From positions 1 through 64,000 of the forward strand of contig SVNT01000007.1 of NCBI GenBank assembly GCA_015066785.1: a DNA stretch of 64,000 nt, given 5' to 3'. Every line of letters begins with the position of its first letter. The stretch's first letter is position 1. Under the pieces are notes generated by a model. That model was not told where the DNA came from and searched no databases. It saw only the letters and a list, made by a program, of their open reading frames with translations. Of this stretch, positions 31,915 through 41,520 are shown one piece after another. The position numbers and the translations under genes are program-made. This DNA comes from Ruminococcus sp. (lineage in GTDB: Bacteria > Bacillota > Clostridia > Oscillospirales > Ruminococcaceae).

Positions 31915-33330
31915 ATGTATAATCCAAAATCACTCAAAGCAGAAGAATTCATAAGCCACGAGGAAGTCCTCGACACACTCGAATACGCCGAAAAGAACAA
32001 GGACAATCTTGAACTCATCGACAGCATTATCGCAAAGGCAAAGGAAAGAAAGGGACTTTCTCACCGTGAGGCGTCTGTTCTCCTTGCCTGCGAAAACAAG
32101 GAAAAAATCGAAGAAATGTACGCTCTCGCAGAGCAGATAAAGAAGGATTTCTACGGCAACAGAATTGTAATGTTCGCTCCCCTTTATCTTTCAAACTACT
32201 GCGTAAACGGATGTGTGTACTGCCCGTATCACCTCAAGAACAAGCACATCGAAAGAAAGAAGCTCACACAGGAAGAGGTTGCCAGGGAAGTAATCGCACT
32301 TCAGGATATGGGACACAAGCGTCTTGCTATCGAGGCAGGCGAAGACCCCGTAAACAACCCGATTGAGTATATCATCGACTGCATAAAGACAATTTACAGC
32401 ATCAAGCACAAAAACGGTGCAATCCGCCGTGTAAATGTAAACATTGCCGCAACAACGGTTGAAAACTACCGCAAGCTCAAGGAAGCGGAAATCGGCACAT
32501 ATATTCTTTTCCAGGAAACCTACCACAAGGAAAGCTACGAGCAGCTCCACCCCACTGGCCCCAAGCACGACTATGCATATCATACCGAGGCTATGGACAG
32601 AGCTATGGAGGGCGGAATCGACGATGTAGGTCTCGGCGTACTCTTCGGGCTTGAACTTTACAAGTACGAATTTGCGGCACTCCTCATGCACGCTGAACAC
32701 CTCGAGGCTGTTCACGGAGTAGGCCCGCACACAATCAGCGTTCCCAGAATAAAGCACGCAGACGACATCGACCCGTCAGCGTTCGACAATAGTATCAGCG
32801 ATGATATTTTCGCAAAAATCTGTGCCCTCATAAGAATTTCAGTACCTTACACAGGTATGATTATCTCAACAAGAGAAAGCCAGGAAGTCCGTGAAAAAGT
32901 AATCCGCCTCGGCGTTTCGCAGATAAGCGGTGCGTCAAGAACATCTGTCGGCGGCTACTGCGAAAAGGAACGCCCACACGACACAGAGCAGTTCGATGTT
33001 TCCGACCAGAGAACTCTCGACGAAGTTGTACGCTGGCTTATGGAAATCGGATATATCCCCTCTTTCTGTACTGCGTGCTACCGTGAAGGCAGAACGGGAG
33101 ACCGTTTTATGAGCCTCTGCAAGAGCGGACAGATTCAGAACTGCTGTCACCCGAATGCGCTTATGACACTCAAGGAATTTATGATGGACTACGCTTCCGA
33201 GGAAACAAGAGCAATCGGAGAGCCGCTTATTGAAAAGGAACTCGAAACAATCCCCAAGGAAAATGTAAGATTTGTTGCAAAAGAAAACATCCGAAACATC
33301 GAAAACGGAAAGAGAGATTTCAGGTTCTAG
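31915..33330 (+). CDS. hydG: [FeFe]-hydrogenase maturase HydG (tyrosine lyase, radical SAM)
   Basis: A 471-residue radical SAM enzyme that splits tyrosine to p-cresol and dehydroglycine and makes the CO and cyanide ligands on an Fe-Cys synthon of the hydrogenase H cluster. The SAM cluster motif is CVNGCVYCPY (about 97-106), a Cys-x3-Cys-x2-Cys pattern. The C-terminal auxiliary cluster ligands appear as CTACYREG (about 384-391) and CKSGQIQNCCHP further on. Length agrees with characterised HydG. hydF follows ten bases after the stop. HydE and a hydrogenase subunit gene are not in the window. Confidence 0.95.
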   Translation: MYNPKSLKAEEFISHEEVLDTLEYAEKNKDNLELIDSIIAKAKERKGLSHREASVLLACENKEKIEEMYALAEQIKKDFYGNRIVMFAPLYLSNYCVNGCVYCPYHLKNKHIERKKLTQEEVAREVIALQDMGHKRLAIEAGEDPVNNPIEYIIDCIKTIYSIKHKNGAIRRVNVNIAATTVENYRKLKEAEIGTYILFQETYHKESYEQLHPTGPKHDYAYHTEAMDRAMEGGIDDVGLGVLFGLELYKYEFAALLMHAEHLEAVHGVGPHTISVPRIKHADDIDPSAFDNSISDDIFAKICALIRISVPYTGMIISTRESQEVREKVIRLGVSQISGASRTSVGGYCEKERPHDTEQFDVSDQRTLDEVVRWLMEIGYIPSFCTACYREGRTGDRFMSLCKSGQIQNCCHPNALMTLKEFMMDYASEETRAIGEPLIEKELETIPKENVRFVAKENIRNIENGKRDFRF

Positions 33331-33340
33331 GAGGTACTCT

Positions 33341-34528
33341 ATGGTAAGTGAACTCGGAAACACCCCGAAGGCGCTCCGACTGCACATAGGAATTTTCGGT
33401 GCGGCAAATGCGGGAAAATCCACCCTTATCAATGCTGTCACGGGGCAGGACATTGCACTCGTGTCAGAGGTTGCAGGCACTACCACCGACCCCGTATTCA
33501 AGCCGATGGAACTTCTCCCCTTAGGCCCCGTGGTATTCATTGACACCGCAGGTTTTGATGATGAGGGAGAGCTCGGAAAACTCCGCATGCAGAAAACTGT
33601 CGCACAGATTGACAGCTGTGACGCCGCAATCTTTGTAATTTCATCAAAAGAAGAAGATATATCGCACGCAAAGAAAAATCTTCTGAAAATAACAAAGGCG
33701 AACATCCCGTTTATCGTGGTTGTAAACGCAATAAACGGAGATTTCCCCTCGTTTGATTTTTCGGATATGGGAATAACCCCGATTGTCGCAGACCTGCACA
33801 AAAGCGACGACGCCGCAGCAATCAGGAATGCACTCATCGACCTGCTGAAAGACAAGGTTGAGGAGCCTGTTCTCACAGCAAACCTCGTCAAGCGTGGCGA
33901 CACGGTAATCCTTGTAGCGCCGCAGGATATTCAGGCGCCGAAAGGACGACTTATTCTTCCGCAGGTTCAGGTAACAAGAGATTTGCTTGACAACGGATGC
34001 ATCGTGGTTACGGTCACCGCTGAAAATCTCGGGGCGGCACTGAAAAATCTGGCATCGCCACCTGCACTTGTAATCACAGACTCGCAGATTTTCAAGGCGG
34101 TCAACGAAATCGTACCAAAGGAAATTCCGCTGACATCTTTCTCGCTGCTTATGGCGAAGATAAAAGGCGATATTTCGGAGCTTGTACACGGTGCCGAAGT
34201 GATAGACACACTTTCCGACGGCGACAAAATCGCTATAATGGAAAGCTGCTCGCATCATTCCCTTGACGGAGATATTGCGAAAGTCAAGCTCCCCGCACTT
34301 GTACGCAAGTACACGGGAAAATCTCTTGAAATCGTGAATTTTTCGGGACAGAATATTCCCGAAGATTTATCGGAATACAAGCTGATTATCCATTGCGGAG
34401 GGTGTATGGTAAACCGCAAGGCATTCCTTGCAAAGCAGAAAAAATATCGTGATATGGGCGTGCCGATGACGAATTTCGGCGTTGCAATCGCCTATATGAA
34501 CGGCATACTGAAAAGAATAACCTATTAA
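33341..34528 (+). CDS. hydF: [FeFe]-hydrogenase maturation GTPase HydF
   Basis: About 395 residues. The N-terminal TrmE-like GTPase domain has G1 GAANAGKST (about 19-27), the K-loop TTTDP and G3 DTAGFDD; the middle dimerisation part follows; the C-terminal cluster-binding part shows SCSHHSLDGD (about 305-314) and HCGGCMVN (about 353-360), the His and Cys ligands of the 4Fe-4S site. HydF is the scaffold on which the 2Fe subcluster is completed before transfer to HydA. ATG 33341 has TAGGAGGTACTCT directly upstream; a longer frame overlapping hydG has no ribosome site. Closed by the terminator at 34530-34563. Confidence 0.93.
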   Translation: MVSELGNTPKALRLHIGIFGAANAGKSTLINAVTGQDIALVSEVAGTTTDPVFKPMELLPLGPVVFIDTAGFDDEGELGKLRMQKTVAQIDSCDAAIFVISSKEEDISHAKKNLLKITKANIPFIVVVNAINGDFPSFDFSDMGITPIVADLHKSDDAAAIRNALIDLLKDKVEEPVLTANLVKRGDTVILVAPQDIQAPKGRLILPQVQVTRDLLDNGCIVVTVTAENLGAALKNLASPPALVITDSQIFKAVNEIVPKEIPLTSFSLLMAKIKGDISELVHGAEVIDTLSDGDKIAIMESCSHHSLDGDIAKVKLPALVRKYTGKSLEIVNFSGQNIPEDLSEYKLIIHCGGCMVNRKAFLAKQKKYRDMGVPMTNFGVAIAYMNGILKRITY

Positions 34529-34529
34529 A

Positions 34530-34564
34530 AAAAGCGGTAAGGGAAAATTCCCTTACCGCTTTTC
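34530..34564. terminator. Terminator after hydF
   Basis: Nearly perfect palindrome AAAAGCGGTAAGGGAA / TTCCCTTACCGCTTTT (34530-34545 with 34548-34563), A-rich before and T run after, so it can work in both directions. Confidence 0.92.
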
Positions 34565-34602
34565 TGCCGTATGTAACCGGCTTATGTCAAAAGTTAATTA
34601 TG

Positions 34603-34668
34603 TTAGCAGCCAAGGCCGAAAATCTGGCAAAGCATTGCGTAAAGTTCTGCAAAGTTGTTAAAGCACAT
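34603..34668 (-). CDS. Possible 21-residue peptide with a strong ribosome site
   Basis: ATG 34668 lies nine bases after AGGAGG and encodes MCFNNFAELY followed by AMLCQIFGLG and a final Cys: short, amphipathic, three cysteines, C-terminal Gly-Leu-Gly-Cys. An alternative start at 34673 gives a different 28-residue frame but sits only four bases from AGGAGG. Upstream on the same strand is TGGAAA-17-TATAAT (about 34731-34703), a plausible promoter. No partner gene such as a peptide exporter or processing enzyme is adjacent; sbcC ends 99 bases upstream on the same strand. It could be a signal peptide, a toxin or a regulatory leader. Existence is moderately supported, function unknown. Confidence 0.45.
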   Translation of the reverse strand: MCFNNFAELYAMLCQIFGLGC

Positions 34669-34766
34669 ATCATTTTACCTCCTGTTGTATTTCCCCTTTG
34701 GGATAATACAATTATAACACACAAAACGGTGGATTTCCAGCGGTAAGTGTTTGAAGAAAATGAAGA

Positions 34767-37700
34767 TTATGCCTGTAATGCGTGGATTTCGATACAGCTG
34801 CCTTTCTTTGTGTTGCGTACATAGATTTTATTTCCTATACGTTCCTTGAGAGCGGATACGTGGGATATAATCCCCACTACACGATTTCCGTCGGCGAGCG
34901 AACAGATTACATCAAGCGCCTGGTCGAGAGATGTTTCGTCAAGTCCGCCGAAGCCTTCGTCGATAAACATGGTTTCAACCTTTGTCCCTCCGCTTGTTGC
35001 CCGTATAACATCGGAAAGTCCGAGTGCAAGGGCAAGCGACGCCTTGAAGCCCTCTCCTCCCGAAACGGATTTCACGGGACGGCTGGTTTTGGTCACCATA
35101 TCGTACACGCTGATGTCAAGCCCTGTATTTCTTCTGAGGTCAGAAACCTCGTCGCTCTGTTTGAGAATAAATCTGTCGGTCATATTGAGCATATGCGTAT
35201 TTGCGTGCTCGAGAACCTGAGCAAAATACGCCTTCTGGACATACTGCTCAAATGAGATTTTCTGCTTGCCGTCAAGCTTTCCGTGTGCTGTCTTGTAAAG
35301 GTCGGAGATGCTGTTGTACGCATTTTCTATCGTCCTCTGCTCTGCTACCTTCTTTTCAAGTGCGTCACGGATATTCTTGTTGCTTTCGTATCTGACATTA
35401 ACGCCCTGATACTTTTCTTCGAGAGCTTTTATTTCCTTTTCGAGAGCCTCGACAGTTTCCTGAAGTTCCTTGGTATCTGTACGCTTTTTGCCCTTTATCT
35501 GTGCGGAAATCTGGCTGTGTCTTGCAGTTTCTGCGGTAAGGTCGTTCTTATGCTGTTCGACCTCTGCCTTCATAGCCGCAAGTTCTTCCTCCGAAACCGC
35601 CGCCTCCTTATACGCCACAAGATTTACAAAGCCCGATGCGGCAAGTGCCTCCTCAAACTTTTTCTCTGCCTCAAGGCAGGCCTTTTTGGCGTTGGATTTT
35701 TTCTTTTCGTTGTCAAGAATAACAGCGTTTCCGTTATCTATGAATTTCTTGCATTCGAGATAATCGTTTTCTGCCTTCTTGTAAATTCCGTCAACGATAT
35801 TGCATTCTTCCTCAAGTGTTGCAATTTCCTTTTCAGCCTCGTCTTTCGTCGGGAAGCTGAGGAACGACTGCACATTCTCGTAAGATGCGAGCTTTTCCTT
35901 GAGAGCCATTGTGGTTTCGGTACGCTCGGACGACTTCTCGGCAAGACGCTTTTCAAGTTCCTCTACGGACTTTACAAGCACCTTTTCTTCTTCTGAAAGT
36001 GAGCCTTTCAGCCTGAGGTCGTTTTCGTAGCTTTCCTGAACCTTCGCAAACTCCTGCTCCCTCTTTTTCGATTCGCTTTCTTCCTTTTCGAGAAGCTGTA
36101 AGAGAAGCTCCATTGTCAGTTTTTCCGTCGGGAACAGCTTTTGCGCCTCGTCGTTGAGTCTTTGCGCCATAGCCGCACACGCTGTCTTCTTTTCGTGAAG
36201 TTCATTCGACACTGTCTGGAGCGCCGCACGCTTTTCCTCCGCAATTCTCTTGAATTCACGGAGTTCTTCCTCACTCACGGCGTTTTCGGGCATCTTTGCA
36301 AGCTCGGGGTGATGATACGAGCCGCATATCGGACAAGGCTGGCCGTCCTTTATCTTCGAGGCGATAATTCCTGCCTGCGAACGATAGAAACGGATTTCTC
36401 CGTCCTTGTAGATATCTTCGGCGTCGGAGAATTCCTTTTCCTTGTCTGCATAAGCGGAGTTAAGTTCCTTGTACTGAGTGCTCACAACTGCAAGCTCGTC
36501 GGAGATACTCTTGACAAGCTCGTATTTTTCCGCCCTTATGCGATGCTTTTCCATTGCATTGCGGTTAGTTATTATACGCACATCAATATCGCCGAGTGAT
36601 TCGAGCGACTCTTTTACTTCGGCAAGTCTGTTCTTACTCTCCTCAAGTTCGGTTTTCAGCGAATTTTCAGCCGTTTCGTATGTTCTGTCCTTGAGCTTGA
36701 GTTTTTCGATTTCCTCGCCGAGAATAAGAAGTCCGCTGTATCTTGGAAGTTCTTCCTTTATGCGTGCAATTTTTGAAGCAAGCTCGTTCTTTCTGTAAAG
36801 ACGCTCCTTGCATTTTTCAAGCTCCTTTGAGAGTTCCTCAAGCCTCGGCTTTGACTCCTCAAGGCTTTTGCGGAGTTCCTCAAGTTCCTTTTCTGCGGCA
36901 CGAGCGCCTTCACGCTCACGCTCAAGCAGAAGTTCTGCGGGACGGACTTTTTTTATTGCGTCTTCGGCAAGAGAAATTCTTTTTTCAAGCGCTGAAATAT
37001 CGTTCTTCTTTTTTTCGAGTGCAAACAATCTGTCCTGAACCTTTGCAATTTCTTCGAAAAGGTTGTTGATTTCTGTTGCCGCCGCATATTCTGTATGAAT
37101 ACCCGTGTATTCCTCACGCTTTTTCTCGATTTCAGCATAAAGCGAATTCACGAGCTTTTCGTCCTCTGCGATAGAGGCATATATTTCCGACATTATTTCG
37201 GTTATCCTGTTAGGATTTCCTTCCTCGGCAAGCTCTCTGAGCTTTGAGTCTTCGTCGGCAATTATCCCTCCGAAATACTGCTTTATGCCGTCGTAGCATC
37301 TGTCAAGGTCGGCTTTGAGCGTTCCTTTACGTGTGCAGAGTATTTCCTCTGTCTTGCGGAAATATTCCGTGCCGAAAATTTCACGGAAAATATCTGCACG
37401 CTCGTTGCTGTTTGCGTAAAGCAGTCTGAGGAATTCCCCCTGTGCAAGCATTCCGATATACTTGAATCTTTCGTAATCGAGACCGATGATGTTCACCACT
37501 TCGGCGGTAACATTCGCATCTCCGTTGCAGGTACTCTGCGGGCCTGTGAGTACAGCGCTTGCAGGCTCCTGCGTGAAGCCGTCGCCCTTCTTTTTCGGGC
37601 GCATATATGCAGGCTCTCTCCTCACGGTGTATTTTATGTCGTTGTGGAGAAATTCAAGCTCGACAAAGGTTTTTGTTTCGGGGGAAGCATAGTCGCTCCT

Positions 37701-37898
37701 CACCATATCAACGGTTCTTTCCTTTCCGCTTGCACGGCCGAAAAGAGCGTAGCAGACACCATCAAAAATCGTGGTTTTTCCCGCACCTGTATCTCCTGTC
37801 ACGAGGAATATTCCGTTGTCACCGAATTTGCGGAAATCGACAACAACCTCATTCGCATAGGGTCCAAACGCACTGAGTGTCAACTTTAAAGGTTTCAT
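34767..37898 (-). CDS. sbcC: Exonuclease SbcC (Rad50-like ATPase)
   Basis: A 1043-residue SMC-like protein. Walker A GDTGAGKTTIFDG (about 34-46) starts the N-terminal half-ATPase. Long coiled coils (about 180-450 and 560-860) flank the zinc hook CPIC in GQPCPICGSYHHPE (about 505-518). The C-terminal half has the signature VSGGEGFKASLALALG and Walker B MFIDEGFGGLD. With SbcD it forms the Mre11/Rad50-type complex that cuts DNA hairpins and frees blocked DNA ends. Its ATG overlaps the sbcD stop by four bases (ATGA). Confidence 0.95.
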   Translation of the reverse strand: MKPLKLTLSAFGPYANEVVVDFRKFGDNGIFLVTGDTGAGKTTIFDGVCYALFGRASGKERTVDMVRSDYASPETKTFVELEFLHNDIKYTVRREPAYMRPKKKGDGFTQEPASAVLTGPQSTCNGDANVTAEVVNIIGLDYERFKYIGMLAQGEFLRLLYANSNERADIFREIFGTEYFRKTEEILCTRKGTLKADLDRCYDGIKQYFGGIIADEDSKLRELAEEGNPNRITEIMSEIYASIAEDEKLVNSLYAEIEKKREEYTGIHTEYAAATEINNLFEEIAKVQDRLFALEKKKNDISALEKRISLAEDAIKKVRPAELLLEREREGARAAEKELEELRKSLEESKPRLEELSKELEKCKERLYRKNELASKIARIKEELPRYSGLLILGEEIEKLKLKDRTYETAENSLKTELEESKNRLAEVKESLESLGDIDVRIITNRNAMEKHRIRAEKYELVKSISDELAVVSTQYKELNSAYADKEKEFSDAEDIYKDGEIRFYRSQAGIIASKIKDGQPCPICGSYHHPELAKMPENAVSEEELREFKRIAEEKRAALQTVSNELHEKKTACAAMAQRLNDEAQKLFPTEKLTMELLLQLLEKEESESKKREQEFAKVQESYENDLRLKGSLSEEEKVLVKSVEELEKRLAEKSSERTETTMALKEKLASYENVQSFLSFPTKDEAEKEIATLEEECNIVDGIYKKAENDYLECKKFIDNGNAVILDNEKKKSNAKKACLEAEKKFEEALAASGFVNLVAYKEAAVSEEELAAMKAEVEQHKNDLTAETARHSQISAQIKGKKRTDTKELQETVEALEKEIKALEEKYQGVNVRYESNKNIRDALEKKVAEQRTIENAYNSISDLYKTAHGKLDGKQKISFEQYVQKAYFAQVLEHANTHMLNMTDRFILKQSDEVSDLRRNTGLDISVYDMVTKTSRPVKSVSGGEGFKASLALALGLSDVIRATSGGTKVETMFIDEGFGGLDETSLDQALDVICSLADGNRVVGIISHVSALKERIGNKIYVRNTKKGSCIEIHALQA

Positions 37899-39040
37899 AT
37901 TTCTCCTCGTCTCCCCTCGTTGAATACCTCTGTCATTATGGCTTTCTTTTCGTCGCTGAGTTCAACGCCGTTCTGAAGAAGATAAAACTCCTCAAAAAGC
38001 TCTTCAGGGGTTTTCTTTGCAATACTTTCGCTCATAGCGATAGCTGTTGCTGCCTGCGATGTGCGTGAATTTTCCACCCTTATCGTCAGATAGTTCGGGT
38101 AGAAGACTTCCAGCTTGTCGCTTGCATTGTACTGCTCGTCCTCGTCGGTCAGCACGATGTGTATATAGTCCTCGGTTTTCTGTACCGAGGGAGAAGTAAG
38201 CTCCGCCAAAGTGCCACGAACCTCACGCATATCGTGTTTGGGTGAAAGCGGAATTGTCTGCGAAACAACCTCGCCTTTTCCCTTGATTTCAACAATCGTT
38301 ACAGATTTTATCTGTTTCATTTCAGACGCAGAATATTTCAGCGGAGTGCCACAGTATCTTATCGTGTCACGCCCGATTTTCTGCGCTGAATGGATATGTC
38401 CGAGTGCCACATAGTCAAACTTATCGAAAGATGACGCATCGATGTTGAATGTTCCGCCGACGCAAAGACGTGATTCGGAATCGCTTTGCTGAGGCTCCAC
38501 GCCCGACGCTGTGACAAACTGATGGGTAACGAGAATGTTCCTCTCATTCTCGTTTATCTCGGTTGCGGATATGATTTCGTCAATTGCCGACTGATATGAA
38601 TTTATATTGCTGTCGGGATAATACATCTTCACCTTTTCGGGATAGACATACGGGAGAAGGTGTATCTTGAGTGTGCCGTATTCGTCCTCTGCGCTGTATT
38701 TCTTTATTCTTCCGTCGAAGGAAGAATAGATATGTACTCCACTTTCCTCCATAAGACGACTGCCGAAGGAAAGCCTTTCAGCCTCGTCGTGATTTCCGCT
38801 TATAAGAAAAACTTCAATTCCTTTGAGGGAAAATGCGGTAAGAAATTCGTCAAGCAGCTTTACCGCCATAGGTGAAGGATTATGCTTGTCGTATACATCA
38901 CCCGCAATGAGAACTGCAGAGACTTTTTCACTCTCCGCAACGGACAGTATTCTGCCAAGAATATATCGCTGGTCTTCCAGCATATCAATGCCATTGATTT
39001 TTTTACCGAGGTGCAGGTCTGAAATATGAAGAAGTTTCAT
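37895..39040 (-). CDS. sbcD: Exonuclease SbcD (Mre11-like nuclease)
   Basis: A 381-residue metallophosphoesterase. Metal-binding motifs appear in order: HISDLHLGK (about 5-13), LIAGDVYDKHNPS (about 44-56), ISGNHDE (about 79-85), LVTHQFV (about 173-179) and LGHIHS (about 214-219). The C-terminal part (about 260-381) is the capping and SbcC-binding region. First gene of the sbcDC operon; translation of sbcC is coupled to it. Confidence 0.95.
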   Translation of the reverse strand: MKLLHISDLHLGKKINGIDMLEDQRYILGRILSVAESEKVSAVLIAGDVYDKHNPSPMAVKLLDEFLTAFSLKGIEVFLISGNHDEAERLSFGSRLMEESGVHIYSSFDGRIKKYSAEDEYGTLKIHLLPYVYPEKVKMYYPDSNINSYQSAIDEIISATEINENERNILVTHQFVTASGVEPQQSDSESRLCVGGTFNIDASSFDKFDYVALGHIHSAQKIGRDTIRYCGTPLKYSASEMKQIKSVTIVEIKGKGEVVSQTIPLSPKHDMREVRGTLAELTSPSVQKTEDYIHIVLTDEDEQYNASDKLEVFYPNYLTIRVENSRTSQAATAIAMSESIAKKTPEELFEEFYLLQNGVELSDEKKAIMTEVFNEGRRGEI

Positions 39041-39236
39041 TTTCGTAAATCCTTCCGTATTTTATTCGCCATATATTGTATTTATATCCGTGTTTCCGAA
39101 AAAATGCATAGCCAGATATAGTAATTATAACACATTACGACATTATTCGCAATATCAAGGCTTATTAAATAACAATACACAATCACAAAATAAAATACCA
39201 ATATTTGTGTAAAAAATCAAAAAGTGTATTATCTTG

Positions 39237-39265
39237 TTGCAAAAAAAGAAGCATTATGATATACT
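39237..39265 (+). promoter_or_regulatory. Promoter of the GGDEF gene
   Basis: TTGCAA (39237-39242), 17-base spacer, TATACT (39260-39265), 43 bases before the ATG. Confidence 0.7.
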
Positions 39266-39307
39266 TATTAATAATATTATTTCAACCATCAGAGAAAGGC
39301 GGCTGTT

Positions 39308-41470
39308 ATGTTCAATAAACCGCACAGACTAAAAACTATTATGCTGGCACTAATGCTGTTTCTGCTGCTGGTATTTTCCGTGCTTATAGTATCTCTTTCA
39401 AATTTCTTTGATATTCCCGACGCTCTCCTCAGGAAGAATTCCGAGCATTTCAGCGCACAGAATATCATTGACGGCTCCAGCATCGAAGCTGTAATGACGG
39501 ATGAATGGTCAGATGTTGCCGACAATGCCGAAAACATTTCGGACATAATCCACGCTTACGAAATCGAAGATGAGCTTTTCTCGCTTTCGTCGGAAACTCT
39601 CCACACCGAAAGAGTAAAGGAAATCCTCATAAAAAGCGCCCCTGAAATCGAGGAAATCCTTGATGAAAACAATGTAAGCGGCGCATTTATGGTTCTCGAT
39701 GTAAATTCCAAGGTAGGAAAAATCACAAACCGCCCCGGGCTTTATCTGAGAAGAAACTCCGACGGAAATTTCGAAGCACTTTACGGCAACGATGCAGTTA
39801 TTTCAAAGCTCGGATATACAAAATCTCCCGACTGGAGCAAGAATTTTGTATTCGACATAAACGACGATTTCTCAGACAGTTATTACGACTGCCCTTCCGA
39901 GATAAAACATCTCACGGGTGAGTTTGATGCCGAAGATTTCGGCTACTGGTCAGACCCGTTCGTACTGAATGAAAATTCCGAAGAAATTATCACCTATACC
40001 ATGCCGATATACCGCAACGGTGTTTTTTACGGAATTATAGGCGTTGAAATCCCTGCAAACAGCTTTTTCAACCATGCGGGATTTGTTTCTCAGTCAAACA
40101 AGTCGGAGATAATTACAATCGTCAACAACAGCTCCGCAGCGGTTATCACGGGTACTGTAATGAGCCAGACAGCTTCCGAGCTTTACAACATCGAAAACGG
40201 GCTTGTTCTTTCCTCTACCGTTACGCAGAAGCTCAATGATATGGGCACCAATGCGTACAGGGTAATCACCTCTAAAAACGGAGAGATTTACGCATATACC
40301 TACACGCTGGACATATACCCGGAAACATCCCATTTCTACGAAAACGAATGGACTCTCATCTCGCTCGTAAGCATAGATGAAATCACATCCTTCTCGGATT
40401 CTATTGTAAAGGTCGTTTCTTCGGCGTTTATGGTATCCATACTCCTTTCAATCGTTATTGCGATACTTCTCATCAGCGTAATCGCAAGCCCGACAGAAAA
40501 GATACTCAAAACCGCCGAAAATATCGACATCACCCAGAAGGTAGTATTTGACCACACGAAAATCCGTGAAACAGACACACTTATCGATATTGTTGATTCG
40601 ATGAACCTCAAGATAACCAATAACATCGAAAAGCTCTCGAAAATTGCGGATATGATAAGCGTTCCCACAGCGATTTTTGAATCAGGGCCGAACGACAAAA
40701 AGGTATATGTTTCAAAGTCGATAGTCAATATCCTTTCGCTCAATCCTGCAATTGTAATCAACAGCTGCATCGACAAGAACGAATGGAACGGCATTTACGA
40801 AAACCTCATCAAGTCGCCCTCGTACGAAGGCAGCTACCACATCAACAAGGGTGAGGACGACGAAAAGTGGCTCGTTATCAACACATTCGAAAACAACGGC
40901 GGAATTATCGGTGTAATTACGGATATTACCGCAAGCATCAAGGAACGTCAGCGTATCGAGTATGAGCGTGAATACGATGCTGCCACAGGTATCATAAACA
41001 GATACTCATTCTTCATCAGGGCGGAGAAAATCCTTCCTCGTTCAAAGCAGGCTGTAATAGCAATCTGGAGTATCAACAACCTGAAACACATCAACGACAA
41101 CTACGGCTACATTACGGGCGACAAGCTCATCAAGGCAATAACCCTTGTAATGCAGACGCACGCAGACGAGCAGGACACTCTCACCGCAAGACTTTCGGGA
41201 GATGAATTTGTCACACTCATCTACGGCAACGGCTCGATTGAGGATTATAAAAAGCGTATATACGCCCTTAACGACGCTATCAAGGAAATCGTGATCAATG
41301 CGCCCGACGGAACTGATATTTCCGTTGAACTTCATGCGGGAGTTGCAACCTACCCCAACGACGCAACGACAATAAACGAACTCCTGAAATGTGCGGATTA
41401 TTCGAACTTCTCAAATAAACTGAACAAAAATAATTCGCCCGAAAATCAGATTTCGGAATACCGCAAATAA
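39308..41470 (+). CDS. Membrane sensor diguanylate cyclase (Cache-HAMP-PAS-GGDEF)
   Basis: A 720-residue protein. Membrane helix 1 (about 13-32), a large extracellular dCache-like sensor (about 40-355), helix 2 (about 374-398), HAMP (about 399-450), a PAS-like segment (about 455-555) and a GGDEF domain (about 565-712). The active-site loop reads LSGDEFVTLIYG, i.e. SGDEF, a variant found in working cyclases; there is no RxxD inhibitory site just before it, so product inhibition is not expected. Other cyclase residues (YDAATGIINRYSF, LKHINDNYGYITGD) are present. It should make cyclic di-GMP in response to an outside ligand. The gene is monocistronic, ending in the palindromic element at 41521-41686. 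Confidence 0.9.
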   Translation: MFNKPHRLKTIMLALMLFLLLVFSVLIVSLSNFFDIPDALLRKNSEHFSAQNIIDGSSIEAVMTDEWSDVADNAENISDIIHAYEIEDELFSLSSETLHTERVKEILIKSAPEIEEILDENNVSGAFMVLDVNSKVGKITNRPGLYLRRNSDGNFEALYGNDAVISKLGYTKSPDWSKNFVFDINDDFSDSYYDCPSEIKHLTGEFDAEDFGYWSDPFVLNENSEEIITYTMPIYRNGVFYGIIGVEIPANSFFNHAGFVSQSNKSEIITIVNNSSAAVITGTVMSQTASELYNIENGLVLSSTVTQKLNDMGTNAYRVITSKNGEIYAYTYTLDIYPETSHFYENEWTLISLVSIDEITSFSDSIVKVVSSAFMVSILLSIVIAILLISVIASPTEKILKTAENIDITQKVVFDHTKIRETDTLIDIVDSMNLKITNNIEKLSKIADMISVPTAIFESGPNDKKVYVSKSIVNILSLNPAIVINSCIDKNEWNGIYENLIKSPSYEGSYHINKGEDDEKWLVINTFENNGGIIGVITDITASIKERQRIEYEREYDAATGIINRYSFFIRAEKILPRSKQAVIAIWSINNLKHINDNYGYITGDKLIKAITLVMQTHADEQDTLTARLSGDEFVTLIYGNGSIEDYKKRIYALNDAIKEIVINAPDGTDISVELHAGVATYPNDATTINELLKCADYSNFSNKLNKNNSPENQISEYRK

Positions 41471-41520
41471 AAAGTATCGGGATTAGGATAACGCCCATAC
41501 AGAAATTTTATATGTATTTA

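Noticed and set aside
33272..33340. N-terminal extension of HydF overlapping hydG
   Set aside because: HydF family proteins start close to the GTPase domain, and TAGGAGG sits just before ATG 33341.
27000..38000. CRISPR arrays or other spaced direct repeats
   Set aside because: None was seen in this stretch or elsewhere in the window; the only long direct repeat is the 24-bp att pair.
39308..41470. Inactive cyclase because of SGDEF instead of GGDEF
   Set aside because: SGDEF occurs in active diguanylate cyclases and the other catalytic segments are intact.
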